Source: Candidatus Gastranaerophilales bacterium (GTDB lineage: Bacteria; Cyanobacteriota; Vampirovibrionia; Gastranaerophilales; Gastranaerophilaceae). Taken from it: 64,000 nucleotides of DNA. The first letter of the stretch is position 1. The number at the start of each line of letters is the position of its first letter. This document shows, piece by piece, positions 7,794-17,635 of the stretch. The notes under the pieces are model-generated. The model made no database searches. It had not been told where the DNA came from and saw only the letters and a list, made by a program, of their open reading frames with translations. The translations under genes were made by a program, and so were the position numbers. The DNA lies in assembly GCA_944323155.1 (NCBI GenBank), contig CALURL010000007.1, positions 26,760-90,759 on the forward strand, read 5' to 3'.

Positions 7794-9212
7794 TTAGAAT
7801 TTAAAATTTCTTTCTCCGGCTTCAATTTTCTTTAAATCTTCAATGACTATTTTTTTGATATTTTCATTCTCAATAGCCGGAACTTCTTTGGCAATAAGTT
7901 CATTGCCGACTTTTTTGGTTTCAGAAGATGCATAATCTTCTAAATATTCTTTTAAAGTCAATATCGCGTTTGGATGACAGAAATTATGAATTTGTAAGCC
8001 TTTACAAATTTCCATAAATCTGTCTCCTGTTCTACCGCTGCCATAGCAAGCTGTACAGAAGCTTGGAAGATATCCGAGTTCCATAAGCCACTTAATAACT
8101 TCATCCAGCGGACGCCTATCAGAAACATCAAATTGCGCAGAGTCATCTTTTTCAGGCATTGGGTTAAAATATCCGCCGACGCTTGTTTTTGACCCGCCTG
8201 AAATTTGCGAAATTCCAAGCTCTAAAACTCGTTTTCGACATTCTGCGCTTTCTCTTGTTGAAACAATCATGCCGGTGTATGGGACGGCAATTCTGATACA
8301 GGCAACGATTTTCGCAAAAATATCGTCATCAATACCGTTGTCAAAAGTATCAGGGTCAATATCATCAGCTTTTCTAATTCTCGGGACACTTATTGTATGA
8401 GGTCCAACGCCGTAAACAGCCTCCAAATGTTCTGCATGCATTAATAGTCCGGCAAACTCATATCTGTATGATTCTAAGCCAAAAAGAACACCTAATCCGA
8501 CATCGTCTATGCCGCCCTGCATTGCTCTATCCATGGCTTCTGTATGGTATTTATAATTATGTTTTGGACCTGTTGGATGAAGTTTTTCGTAACTTTCTTT
8601 ATTGTAAGTTTCCTGAAATAAGATATAAGTTCCAATCCCAGCTTCATGAAGTTTTTTATAATTTTCAACAGTAGTTGCCGCAATATTAACATTAACACGT
8701 CTTATCGCGCCATTTTTATGTTTAATACTGTAAATTGTTTTTATTGATTCAAGAATATATTCCAGCGGATTATTAACAGGATCTTCACCGGCTTCTATTG
8801 CGAGTCTTTTATGGCCCATATCCTGCAGGGCTATAACTTCATTCTTAATTTCTTCCTGAGTAAGTTTTCTACGCGGAATATGTTTGTTTTTTGCGTGATA
8901 CGGACAATATACACATCCATTGACACAGTAATTAGACAAATATAAAGGTGCAAACATTACAATTCTGTTGCCGTAGTAATCCAATTTAATCTTTTTTGCC
9001 AGTTCAAAAATCTCATTATTTTTCTCATCTATATCACAAGCAAGAAGAACAGATGCCTCTCTGTGAGTTAAGCCTTTTCCTAATCTTGCCTTATCTAATA
9101 TTCTGTCAATAAGTTCTATATTATCTTTATTTTCATCAGCGAACTTTAAAGTATCAAGAATTTCCGTATGAGAAATAAATTCATCGGCATTGTGAGATTT
9201 TGGATTGTACAT
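7794..9212 (-). CDS. hydG: [FeFe]-hydrogenase maturase HydG (radical SAM tyrosine lyase)
   Basis: A 472-residue radical SAM enzyme. The cluster motif CVNGCVYC lies near residues 95-103. A C-terminal second-cluster motif CTACYGSGRTGDRFM, with a third Cys about 22 residues later (NFCHPNA), separates HydG from the related ThiH. HydG cleaves tyrosine to supply CO and cyanide ligands to the H-cluster of [FeFe] hydrogenase, so the organism should make or use hydrogen anaerobically. Strong ribosome binding site AAGGGGAGG. HydE, HydF and the hydrogenase are not in this window. It converges on the formyltransferase gene with 5 bases between them. Confidence 0.93.
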   Translation of the reverse strand: MYNPKSHNADEFISHTEILDTLKFADENKDNIELIDRILDKARLGKGLTHREASVLLACDIDEKNNEIFELAKKIKLDYYGNRIVMFAPLYLSNYCVNGCVYCPYHAKNKHIPRRKLTQEEIKNEVIALQDMGHKRLAIEAGEDPVNNPLEYILESIKTIYSIKHKNGAIRRVNVNIAATTVENYKKLHEAGIGTYILFQETYNKESYEKLHPTGPKHNYKYHTEAMDRAMQGGIDDVGLGVLFGLESYRYEFAGLLMHAEHLEAVYGVGPHTISVPRIRKADDIDPDTFDNGIDDDIFAKIVACIRIAVPYTGMIVSTRESAECRKRVLELGISQISGGSKTSVGGYFNPMPEKDDSAQFDVSDRRPLDEVIKWLMELGYLPSFCTACYGSGRTGDRFMEICKGLQIHNFCHPNAILTLKEYLEDYASSETKKVGNELIAKEVPAIENENIKKIVIEDLKKIEAGERNFKF

Positions 9213-9267
9213 ATGACCCTCCCCTTATAATACAATAATACTTCTGTGAAAAATAAAAGTAAATATA

Positions 9268-10323
9268 CTAAAGTCTTTGAACAAAACCGCCGCCGATAAG
9301 ATGTTTGTCATTTATATCATACATAACACAGGATTGTCCGTTTGTTACGGAATTTACCGGTTCATAAAATTCTACATATGCAAAATTTTCGCAGAGCCTG
9401 ACATGCGCTTTTTTGTGTTCCATATTGTAACGTATTTTAACCAGAGCATCAAATTCCTGCATTTCAACCGGATATGAAAAGTTCAAATTAGTAACTTTAA
9501 GATTTTTTCTATAATTGTCTTCTTCTCTTCCCACATAAACTATATTATTTTTAGCATCAATATCTATTACATAGAGAGGATAAGGTGCTGCAATGCCAAT
9601 TCCTTTTCTTTGCCCTATAGTATATTGATAATATCCTTGATGTTCACCCCATTTTTTGCCTGTCAGAATATCTATAAAATCACCTTTTTTATTTCCGAAT
9701 TTATCTGTTAAATATTTTTTAGTTGTCATCGGCTTTTGTATAAAACAAATATCCTGGCTTTCTTTGGAGTCTTTTGGCGGAAGATTGTAATCTACGGCCA
9801 ATTGTTTAACCTGTTCTTTATCATAGTGATACAAAGGGAAAACCGTTTTTGATAACTGTTTTTGGTTAAGTCTGTATAAAAAGTATAATTGGTCTTTACG
9901 TTCGTCTTTTGCCGGAAAAAGTTTATAAACGCCATTTTCACATCTTATATCTGCATAATGACCGGTAGCAAAAACATCAGCCTTTAGTGTATCTATCGCA
10001 TAATCAAACAGAACACCCCATTTAATAAATTGATTACACATAATACAAGGATTTGGAGTTCTGCCGCAGTGATAAGAGTCAATAAAGTAATCTATAACAT
10101 TACTATGAAATTGTTCAACAGCATCAAATACATAATGCTTAAGACCAAGTCTGTCTGCGACGCGTTTTGCATTTTCAACAACAGAATCAGCTTCACAAAA
10201 ATTTAGCATTTTCCCTGTCAAACCTATAACTTCATAGCCTTGTTTTTGAAGCAAAAGAGCAGTAACAGAGCTATCAACCCCGCCGCTCATTGCAACTACT
10301 GCTCTTTTATTTTTTGATTCCAT
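9268..10323 (-). CDS. mnmA: tRNA-specific 2-thiouridylase MnmA
   Basis: A 351-residue enzyme that thiolates U34 of Lys, Glu and Gln tRNAs. The PP-loop SGGVDSS is at the N-terminus. The catalytic cysteines are visible in GRTPNPCIMCNQ and SQDICFI, with the family motif YTIGQRKGIGI in the middle and an OB-like C-terminal domain. The start at 10323 is chosen over 10341 because a TATAAT box at 10335-10330 would place the transcript start exactly at the ATG of 10323, making it leaderless; neither start has a ribosome binding site. Its substrate tRNA-Glu (anticodon TTC) is also in this window. Confidence 0.93.
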   Translation of the reverse strand: MESKNKRAVVAMSGGVDSSVTALLLQKQGYEVIGLTGKMLNFCEADSVVENAKRVADRLGLKHYVFDAVEQFHSNVIDYFIDSYHCGRTPNPCIMCNQFIKWGVLFDYAIDTLKADVFATGHYADIRCENGVYKLFPAKDERKDQLYFLYRLNQKQLSKTVFPLYHYDKEQVKQLAVDYNLPPKDSKESQDICFIQKPMTTKKYLTDKFGNKKGDFIDILTGKKWGEHQGYYQYTIGQRKGIGIAAPYPLYVIDIDAKNNIVYVGREEDNYRKNLKVTNLNFSYPVEMQEFDALVKIRYNMEHKKAHVRLCENFAYVEFYEPVNSVTNGQSCVMYDINDKHLIGGGFVQRL

Positions 10324-10329
10324 AATTAA

Positions 10330-10335
10330 ATTATA
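10330..10335 (-). promoter_or_regulatory. -10 box of mnmA, apparently leaderless
   Basis: TATAAT on the minus strand ends 6 bases before the ATG at 10323. No ribosome binding site and no strong -35 box can be seen. Confidence 0.45.
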
Positions 10336-10355
10336 ATACAAAATAAATTAAGTTA

Positions 10356-11161
10356 TTATTCATATTTGCCAGGCGTATAATTTTCAGTTTTGATTAGCTT
10401 ATCAGTTGCAAGAACATAGTTAAGATTCCCATACAAATTATCCGAATAGCTCATATCTCCAGTTGGGCCAAATCCAAAACCAAAATTATCAATGCCTACT
10501 TGATTTGGCCCCTTAAGTCCATTTGTATCAAAATATATCCAACCACAAGCATTACTTGTATGATACGAGCCTTTATGTCCCGTTGGACTTGATGGATCTG
10601 GAATAAAATATCCGTTTTCATCTTTTTCATTTGACCAAAATTGTTTTGAACAACTGCCATATCTTAAAGCCTCAGAAGTTATAGTTATGAATGTACCGTC
10701 AGCCAATACAGCTCTACATGCATTCATATGACTATTTTGTCGAGTATTACCGGAGCCATCATTTAACTTTTTGTATTGCTTTACGGTATATTTACCACCA
10801 CAAGAGTCTATATTTGAAGAATCACAAATTTGAACTATATTTAAATATTTAGAAAGAGATTTTAGTATTTCGTAATCAGAAGTTCCTGCTGTGAAAAAAT
10901 AAAAATAATCGCCAATTGTTCCATTATCAGCATTCCAACGGTTAACAGCATTCAAAGCCGTAGAATATGATTTTTTGGCAGCCGTAACAAATTGTTTTTG
11001 TCTATAATCTGCAATTAAATTTGGCAACGTCAATGCCGCAACTATTCCAATAATACCTAAAGTTGTTAAAACTTCAGCTAAAGTGAATGCACCAAACTTG
11101 CCGCAAAAGGAGACTAGGCCTGTGCCCCCCCCCCGTGAAGCTCATTAAGTAAATTTTTCAT
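10356..11161 (-). CDS. Prepilin-like (type II/IV secretion) protein, frame broken at a G10 tract in the leader
   Basis: Translation should start at ATG 11161 behind AAAGGAGA. Nine codons (MKNLLNELH) lead into ten G. With ten, the frame stops four codons later at TAG. With eleven (or eight) G it continues as GTGLVSFCGKFGAFTLAEVL into the hydrophobic prepilin helix and an intact globular domain of about 225 residues. No start codon exists in the pilin frame between the tract and FTLAE, and a TGA lies just before it. The head domain carries the family motif DTNGLKGPNQVGID and ends NYTPGKYE, closely like the gene at 45653-46446. Role inferred: minor pilin or pseudopilin exported to the surface. 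Confidence 0.75.
11125..11134 (-). repeat. Homopolymer tract G10 in a prepilin leader (copy 1)
   Basis: Ten consecutive C on the plus strand (G in the coding strand), starting 28 bases into the reading frame. The flanks (GAGACTAGGCCTGTG before, GTGAA after, plus strand) recur in copies 2 and 3. Confidence 0.9.
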
Positions 11162-11232
11162 AATTCTTCTCCTTTCATCCTCAACATTTTCATTATAAAA
11201 AAAATTTTTATTTTTTTCAAGAGAAACATCTT

Positions 11233-12462
11233 TTAAACATCGTCTGTGATAAAACCTGTTTGAATAATATTTTTCCCAAATTTATTCTCCAGCCTGTCTA
11301 AACATTTTGTAAGCTTTGATTTTTTATCATCCAAATCACTGTTATCAAACAAAGATAGTTGAGCCTCACTGTTAAATTGAAAAGTATCCAAAATTACACC
11401 GGTGCTTCTGTAAAGAGTATTTGGGTTATATAATTTATCAAGAAGCTCAAAAATAATATCGGAAATTTCCAGCTCAAAATCTGTAGATTTATTTAAGATC
11501 CGCTTTTCAGAATACACCTTAAAATCTTTTGTCCTGAGAAAAATGCTTATACCAAAACACTTTGCATCTAAAGAACGCAATTTTACACAGGCTCTATGAA
11601 CATGGTAGTTCAAAGAATTTTTCAAATATTCCTTATCCGAAGTAAACTTTGCCAGAGCACAGGTTTTCTGAATTGATTTTGGGAGCTTAACCTCATCAGA
11701 CACAGGTGAAATCATTTCTCCTAACAATTCATGCTTCATTTCAAGCCCGCGGATTCCAACCTGTTTATTAAGCCAGATATCACTCTGCTGAACAAGTTCA
11801 TAAGCTGTCAATATTCCATTTTTTCGAAAAAACATTGACAAATTCTTTCCAATTCCCCATATCTCATCAATAGAAGTTTTTTCAAGTACAGGAATAATTT
11901 TTCTTGTTCCTATAAGAAAAACTCCTTCATCAAGTTTTTTTGCTTTATCCGAAGCTAGTTTTGCAAGAGATTTTGATGAACTCAATCCAATAGATACCGG
12001 AATATCTACTCTATTTCTAATTTCTGTTCTTAGCATTTGAGCGATTTTAAGATAATTTTTTTTGTATAAACGCTCCAAACCCGTTAAATCAACAAATGCT
12101 TCATCTATTGAATAAATCTCAACAAGAGGGCTAAACTCTTTTAAGACAGCCATAACTTTTTTAGAAATATCATAGTATAAATCATGTTTTGCATTAATAA
12201 ATAATGCCTGCTTCATTTTACCTTCTATCTGAAAATATGGCATTCCCATACGAATACCAAGTTTTTTAGCTTCTTTAGAACGTGAGATTACACATTGTCC
12301 GCGGGCAGACATTACACATACTGCTTTGCCTTTTAATTCCGGGTTAACAGCCTGTTCACAAGAAACAAAAAAAGAATCACAATCAACTAATGCTATAACA
12401 TGTTTACGCGCCATAGCAACATTGTCATCTTTATTCAGAATTTCGTCCAATTCATTTTCCAT
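11233..12462 (-). CDS. Y-family DNA polymerase (UmuC/DinB type)
   Basis: A 409-residue translesion polymerase. The catalytic palm shows VDCDSFFVSCEQ near residue 26 and SIDEAFVDLTG near residue 120, holding the metal-binding acidic residues. A helix-hairpin-helix region (EIWGIGKN) and little-finger domain follow. QLSLFD near the C-terminus is a sliding-clamp binding motif. The wording (SRSKEAKKLGIRMGMPYF) is nearer UmuC than DinB. No umuD-like gene is adjacent. The first 16 residues are acidic and could be trimmed to a start at MARKHV. It lies 12 bases downstream of rqcH. Confidence 0.88.
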   Translation of the reverse strand: MENELDEILNKDDNVAMARKHVIALVDCDSFFVSCEQAVNPELKGKAVCVMSARGQCVISRSKEAKKLGIRMGMPYFQIEGKMKQALFINAKHDLYYDISKKVMAVLKEFSPLVEIYSIDEAFVDLTGLERLYKKNYLKIAQMLRTEIRNRVDIPVSIGLSSSKSLAKLASDKAKKLDEGVFLIGTRKIIPVLEKTSIDEIWGIGKNLSMFFRKNGILTAYELVQQSDIWLNKQVGIRGLEMKHELLGEMISPVSDEVKLPKSIQKTCALAKFTSDKEYLKNSLNYHVHRACVKLRSLDAKCFGISIFLRTKDFKVYSEKRILNKSTDFELEISDIIFELLDKLYNPNTLYRSTGVILDTFQFNSEAQLSLFDNSDLDDKKSKLTKCLDRLENKFGKNIIQTGFITDDV

Positions 12463-12474
12463 AGGCTTTGAAAA

Positions 12475-13893
12475 TTACACTATAATTTCTTTTTCATTTT
12501 TATATATAACATATCCTAAAGCTGCTTTTGGCGGCTTTTTTAAATATTTTCGTTTTGTATAAATAACTCCGGCCTTTGAGGAATTCTTTGCTTTAGAGTA
12601 TTTTTTAGCAAGCAGAGCACAATAGTAAATTTGTTTATCTGTAGGATGTGCAGATTTCAAAAGGACATGCGAACCGGCTGAATCTTTTATATGAAACCAG
12701 TAATCATCGTCTTTTGAAAGTTTTGAAACAATATAATCATTCTGTCTATTATTTTTCCCGACAAATACAGGAATTCCTTCAATAGAAAACTCCAAAGGCT
12801 GGGATGATATATTTTTATCGGATTTTTTGTCTTTTAGAGATTGCGGCTCTATTTCATGTCTAATTTCAACTAAATCAGAAATATTTTCGGCAGCATCTAT
12901 TGAGTATAAAATTTGCTCATAGTATTCAATTTGCAAACTCAATTCTGATGTTAATTCTGTTAATTTCAAAATTGTGTTTTTGCCTTTGTTATAAAGTTTA
13001 TAAAATCTATTTGCGTTATCCTTAAGCGTTTTTGTATCATCCAGTTCAATTTTCAAATTTGTTTCATTTTCGTAATCAAATACTTCAATACATTTTGAAT
13101 AATCCTGAAAATTATACAAGTTCGCCATAATCAAATCGCCATAAAGACGATATTTATCTGAATTGCACTCTTTTTCGAGAGTATACTGCATTTTTTTCAG
13201 AGATTTCTTATCTTTACTTAGTTTTGAATTAACAATTTGCTTGCAACGCTCTTTTAGCCTGTTGAATTTATCTTCAAAAATACATTCTGCATAATAATCA
13301 TCAATAATTTTATTTATATCTTCATCTTTATTTGCAAGAGAATTTTCTACTGCATACCAGGAATTTGGGCGGCCTGAAGGGTAGACATACGGAAGCCCTC
13401 CTGCCATTTCGCGTTCTCTGCTTTTTTCAGAACCGACATTATGCGCACAACCAAGGATTAAATTCGTATCATAGTTATAAAGTATAACGTTTGAATATTT
13501 TCCCATAAGTTCAATTGCTAGACACAAATAAATTTTTTCAGATAATTCATTATAAGTCTCGATATAAAATTCAAGAATTCGTTCATATTGCGGCTGGTTA
13601 ACTTTTGCAATACGGGCATTTTCAAGATATTTTCTAAGAAGCATACAAAACATTGGCGGCTTTTGAGGGATTTCAATCAAACGCTTTTCCTCGTTAACCT
13701 TGTCCATAAAACAAACGTGATAAAATTGAGGATTTATATTTATATAAAGCTTTCTTGTTTCACCTTGTTTTCTAATCGTAAAAACAAAATCACGCCTTGT
13801 TGGCTGCTGAATTTTTTGAATTCTGGCATCTGTCAAAAATTCACAATTTTGCTCTATAAATTTTTTCAAAGTCAGGCTGTCAAAATTTATCAT
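12475..13893 (-). CDS. rqcH: NFACT-family ribosome quality control protein RqcH
   Basis: A 472-residue member of the Rqc2/Tae2/FpbA family. The N-terminal NFACT-N domain includes ELMGKYSNVIL and LPYVYPSG. A coiled-coil middle follows (about residues 205-300). The C-terminal NFACT-R domain shows DDYWFHIKDSAGSHVLLK and KAGVIYTKRKYLKKPP. RqcH binds obstructed large ribosomal subunits and adds C-terminal alanine tails to stalled chains. At 472 residues it is shorter than the B. subtilis protein (about 570). A TATAAT box ends 11 bases before the ATG with no ribosome binding site. Confidence 0.9.
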   Translation of the reverse strand: MINFDSLTLKKFIEQNCEFLTDARIQKIQQPTRRDFVFTIRKQGETRKLYININPQFYHVCFMDKVNEEKRLIEIPQKPPMFCMLLRKYLENARIAKVNQPQYERILEFYIETYNELSEKIYLCLAIELMGKYSNVILYNYDTNLILGCAHNVGSEKSREREMAGGLPYVYPSGRPNSWYAVENSLANKDEDINKIIDDYYAECIFEDKFNRLKERCKQIVNSKLSKDKKSLKKMQYTLEKECNSDKYRLYGDLIMANLYNFQDYSKCIEVFDYENETNLKIELDDTKTLKDNANRFYKLYNKGKNTILKLTELTSELSLQIEYYEQILYSIDAAENISDLVEIRHEIEPQSLKDKKSDKNISSQPLEFSIEGIPVFVGKNNRQNDYIVSKLSKDDDYWFHIKDSAGSHVLLKSAHPTDKQIYYCALLAKKYSKAKNSSKAGVIYTKRKYLKKPPKAALGYVIYKNEKEIIV

Positions 13894-13904
13894 AACAAAA
13901 GTCT

Positions 13905-13910
13905 ATTATA
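13905..13910 (-). promoter_or_regulatory. -10 box of rqcH, very short leader
   Basis: TATAAT on the minus strand is 11 bases before the ATG at 13893, giving a leader of about 4-5 bases. The -35 region is weak. Confidence 0.4.
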
Positions 13911-13938
13911 TCAAGAACAAAATACAATATACAAAATA

Positions 13939-13962
13939 AAAGCCTGATATTTCACAGGCTTT
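13939..13962 (-). terminator. Terminator of the prepilin-like gene
   Basis: AAAGCCTG / CAGGCTTT stem with T-runs, directly downstream of the prepilin gene stop and upstream of rqcH. Confidence 0.7.
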
Positions 13963-13965
13963 TTA

Positions 13966-14765
13966 TTATTTAACTTTATCACCTTTATTATATTTTGTAT
14001 AAATTGGATTCCCGCCCTGCAAAATGTTATAAAGACTATTAGAACCTATTGGAGCCCAATCACCGTTTTTTGTAATACCTTTTTGGTCAATAAGTATACC
14101 AAAAGCATCAGCTCCAAATTTATTAGGTCCAGCTGGCCCGTTTGTATCAAAATAAAGTATTGCACAATATCTACGAGTTGCCTCATAAGTTATAAAATTA
14201 CCGTCTTTATCTTGTGCAAGTGTTCCATCAGGGTTATATTTTGAATATACAACATCCTCTTCACAAGAAGGATACATACGTACTACAATAGTAGAACCAT
14301 CATTCACAACAAATAAAGGAAAACCGCCAAGAGCTTGATAAGTTGCCTCTCCATTTTCATTATAAATTGCAGAAGCATAAGCAATTTCTGGATAAAACCT
14401 TTTGCATTGCGCACTACTTGAATTCTGACATAATTTCAAAGTATTAAAATACTTTGAAAAATTTTCCGCAACTTCAAAAGAAGTCATTGAAGGGTTAAAT
14501 AATCCCGATACATCCCCCGGAGTTCCATTATCAGCCTCATATCTCTGAAGTGCTTGACTGATTAATGAATAAGTACGTCGTGCACGGGTTGCAAATTCTT
14601 TGTTTTTATAATCAGCTATCAAATTTGGTAATGTTAAAGCTGCAACAACGCCTATAATTCCTAAAGTAACTAATACCTCAGCCAGAGTAAAGGCCTTATG
14701 GCAGTTGGAAAACGAGACTAGGCCTATGCCCCCCCCCCGTGAACTAACTTGAATAAATTTTTCAT
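13966..14765 (-). CDS. Prepilin-like protein, frame broken at a G10 tract in the leader
   Basis: ATG at 14765 follows AAAAGGAGAT. Nine codons (MKNLFKLVH) precede G10; in the present state the frame meets TAG within a few codons. One added G gives GIGLVSFSNCHKAFTLAEV and then the intact prepilin helix (VTLGIIGVVAALTLPNLIA) and a head domain. The head has the motif DTNGPAGPNKFGADAFGI and differs from copies 1 and 4 in the rest of its sequence, so it is a distinct subtype. A terminator follows. Presumed minor pilin or pseudopilin. Confidence 0.75.
14729..14738 (-). repeat. Homopolymer tract G10 in a prepilin leader (copy 2)
   Basis: Ten C on the plus strand, again 28 bases into the frame, with the same flank as copy 1 (GAGACTAGGCCTATG, GTGAA). 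Confidence 0.9.
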
Positions 14766-14825
14766 AGATAAAATCTCCTTTTCTAATCTCATCAAATTAA
14801 TAATAACAAATTTTTTAGAAAAAAT

Positions 14826-15909
14826 CTAGTTTTTACGCAGATATTCTTCAATAAATCCGTCTATATCACCATCCATAACCGCATCAACATTTCCAGCTTC
14901 ATAGTTAGTCCTGTGGTCTTTGACCATCTTATACGGATGGAATACATATGAACGGATTTGTGAACCGAAATTTATATCAACATTCTCACCTTTTAATTCG
15001 GCTAATTTTTTTTCATGTTCTGCCTGGCGGATTGCAAGAAGTTTTGAGGCAAGAATTTGCATAGCATTTTCCTTGTTTTGAAGCTGAGAACGTTCTTGCT
15101 GGCATTTAACAACAATACCAGTAGGCTTGTGAAGAATTCTGACAGCAGTTTCAACTTTATTAACATTCTGACCGCCGGCACCGCCTGAACGCATTGTATC
15201 AATTTCCAATTCTTCTGGCGGAATTACTATTGTTTTTTCAAAATCTTCTATTATTGGTGAAACTTCTACTGATGCAAAACTTGTCTGCCGTTTTCCATTT
15301 GCATTAAATGGAGAAATTCTTACCAGACGGTGAACTCCTTTTTCTGCTTTTGCATAGCCAAATGCGTATTTGCCGGAAATCTTTATTGTTGCAGATTTTA
15401 TTCCCGCTTCTTCACCGTCAAGTTTATCAAGCAAATCTACTTTCCAGCCTCTGCTTTCTGCCCAGCGCATATACATCCTTAAAAGCATTGAAGCCCAATC
15501 TTGAGCGTCTGTTCCTCCTGCACCGGCATTTATTGTTAATATTGCATCCGCTTCATCATATTCCCCGCTTAGCATCTGCTTTATCTCAAATTTGTCAAGC
15601 GCTGTTTCCATTTCTTTTAAATTTCTTGTACTTTCTTCAATTAAGTCATCATCTTCAATCTCAACAGCTACGGAAGCATCATCAAGAACTCCCTGCCATT
15701 TATCTAAAAAAGTAAGATTTTCCTTAATTTCTCGAATCTGAGCACCTAACTTTGAAGCTTTATCTTTATCACTCCAAACATCCGGCTGCTGCATTTTTTC
15801 CTCTAATGAAGCAAGTTCTTTTTTTAATTCAGAAGCGTCAAAGACACTCCTTTATTTTTTCAAAACGTGACTTTAATAAATTAATCTTTTGTTTAATTTC
15901 TGTATCCAT
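14826..15909 (-). CDS. prfB: Peptide chain release factor 2, with programmed +1 frameshift
   Basis: Read from ATG 15909 ([10 protein letters not shown]) the first frame reaches an in-frame TGA at 15840-15838; the rest of RF2 is in the +1 frame, giving about 360 residues, the normal RF2 length. RF2 releases finished chains at UGA and UAA. The GGQ motif is visible in [12 protein letters not shown] and the codon-recognition domain precedes it. The autoregulatory recoding site is intact (separate entry), so this is not a mutation. An apparent start at MQQPDVW would lose the N-terminal domain. Confidence 0.95.
15837..15851 (-). promoter_or_regulatory. RF2 programmed +1 frameshift site
   Basis: On the coding strand: AGGAG, three bases, then CTT TGA C. 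This is the classic arrangement in which an internal Shine-Dalgarno pairs close behind a slippery CTT and a poorly read UGA, so low RF2 favours frameshifting into the full-length protein. Confidence 0.93.
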
Positions 15910-16016
15910 AAAATTATAATACTACAAAAAAGAGTTAAATATAAAGCAGGTTGCCAAAGATAAAAATAATGCTATAATTAAAAGGTATTATTTGCAACTT
16001 CGAGGTAAAGGTAAAT

Positions 16017-16829
16017 ATGGCTGGAGTTATTGAAAGTATAAAAAGACTTTATAAAAATTGTGATTATAAAACGCACATAATTTTATTTATAATTTGTTTT
16101 GTATATATGTTATTGACGACATTAACAGATATTAGCCTGCATAGAGATACATCAATGCGCCAAAATCCTTTTGATTTTATTTTTGGTTTATTTATGGCAT
16201 TATATAGTATTCAATACATCAACAATGTACTCAAACAACCTGAAATTGAAGGCTTGCCTAAAATTACAGAAATAGATTGGAGAAAAATTTTACCATTAAT
16301 CGGAATTAATATTATATGGGGAATTTATCTGGCAATAATCATTGTAGCTTTGGTTATAATATGGTTAAAAATAAAAGCTTCAACTATTTTTGTTATTGCT
16401 GCAGCAATTGCATTGATTGCGCTTGCGCCGTTATTTCAGTTTATATATATTGGACTTGCTGATAATTTCAAATTCAAACAGCTTATGAACATTACTTTGA
16501 TATTCAGATTTACCAGAGCAGCTTTTGGTTCATTTTGGCTTACAACACTAAAGACTATTTTAATTTGTATACCTTTAATATTAGGTTATATGCTAATTTA
16601 CCTTGCATGCGGATATTTTGGGCTTACCGGAATTTTAGAAATCGCAAAAGATTACTCACTGATTGATATAGTAATGTATCCTGTATTTATCTATTTCTTT
16701 TCAATAATTTGGTATTTTGCATTTCCTGCCGCACTGGCTGACACTTATAAAGTTAAAATTCGTCCACTCTTGATTAATGAAAATATAAATATTATCGAAG
16801 AACAATCCTCTTCAGGAGAACAAGAATAA
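16017..16829 (+). CDS. Membrane protein of a three-gene paralogous cluster (first), function unknown
   Basis: A 270-residue protein with about six membrane segments. GAGGTAAAG lies upstream of the ATG, and a TGCTATAAT extended -10 element lies about 40 bases upstream. A conserved stretch after the second segment, YINNVLKQPEIEGLPKITEIDW, is matched in the next two genes (FINNTLNERTDIFPEFDIKP; FMHKSFYDEETGLPDIDEKP). That pattern resembles the DUF4013 family of membrane proteins of unknown role; this is an impression from the motif, not a search. The stop overlaps the next start by one base, so the three are translationally coupled. Confidence 0.72.
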   Translation: MAGVIESIKRLYKNCDYKTHIILFIICFVYMLLTTLTDISLHRDTSMRQNPFDFIFGLFMALYSIQYINNVLKQPEIEGLPKITEIDWRKILPLIGINIIWGIYLAIIIVALVIIWLKIKASTIFVIAAAIALIALAPLFQFIYIGLADNFKFKQLMNITLIFRFTRAAFGSFWLTTLKTILICIPLILGYMLIYLACGYFGLTGILEIAKDYSLIDIVMYPVFIYFFSIIWYFAFPAALADTYKVKIRPLLINENINIIEEQSSSGEQE

Positions 16830-17632
16830 TGCTTGCAAACATGCGTGAAGGCATAAAAAAATTATACAATACGGGAAATAAGTATGATAAACATATTACT
16901 TTTTTCTCGTTATTGGGAATACTATCGATTGCAGGTGCTTATTTTAACCTCGGGAAATTAGATATTATCGCGGCTAATAACAAATCTTATATATGGATAA
17001 TTATGGCTGAAATATTGTGGACTGCTTATTTCACCGGATATGAAATGAAGTTTATAAATAATACACTTAATGAAAGAACAGACATATTTCCAGAATTCGA
17101 CATAAAACCTTTTAAAGCTGTAAAATACCTGTTTCCGATATCAGTAATACTGATTAACATTTTTTTTATAATACTGTCAGTTTTTTACGAAAACTTGACT
17201 TATTTGATTACAGTAGTAGTCTATATGTTTATCACAATACTACAGGCCGGATATTGCAGAAATTATCGCAACAATGAAATCTTTGAACCGTTTCATTATT
17301 TTAAAATGACTGATTATATAACTTTATTACTTAAAAGATTTTTCGTAATAATCATTGCTTTTTTAATGAGTTACGGTGCAGTATTTGCGATAATCTTAAT
17401 TGCAGGAATAGTTATACTTGTAAGCGGTTTTTATAAAACACATTCGTTTACTGAAATAATCTTCACAGCCCAATCATTACAATTGGCGCTGACAAAACTT
17501 TCAATTTATGCTACAACTATTTTGTTTAATTATTTTACGACAATAGGTCTTTTAGGCTGGGATTACGATTTAGCAAAAACATATATTTATAGACAAAACC
17601 AACAAAATTATAATACAGAAAGCGAGGTTTAG
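16829..17632 (+). CDS. Membrane protein of a three-gene paralogous cluster (second)
   Basis: A 267-residue polytopic membrane protein, paralogous to its neighbours on both sides by the shared motif following the second hydrophobic segment (GYEMKFINNTLNERTDIFPEFD) and the same arrangement of about six segments. Its ATG overlaps the previous stop codon. Function unknown; a hetero-oligomeric membrane complex of three related subunits is a reasonable inference. Confidence 0.7.
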   Translation: MLANMREGIKKLYNTGNKYDKHITFFSLLGILSIAGAYFNLGKLDIIAANNKSYIWIIMAEILWTAYFTGYEMKFINNTLNERTDIFPEFDIKPFKAVKYLFPISVILINIFFIILSVFYENLTYLITVVVYMFITILQAGYCRNYRNNEIFEPFHYFKMTDYITLLLKRFFVIIIAFLMSYGAVFAIILIAGIVILVSGFYKTHSFTEIIFTAQSLQLALTKLSIYATTILFNYFTTIGLLGWDYDLAKTYIYRQNQQNYNTESEV

Positions 17633-17635
17633 TTA

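Noticed and set aside
10356..11033. Treating the prepilin head as a separate gene starting at MTLPNLIA
   Set aside because: That start lies inside the conserved hydrophobic prepilin helix and has no ribosome binding site; the true start is upstream of the G tract.
14826..15909. prfB as a frameshifted pseudogene
   Set aside because: The shift is at a canonical RF2 recoding site and both parts match RF2.
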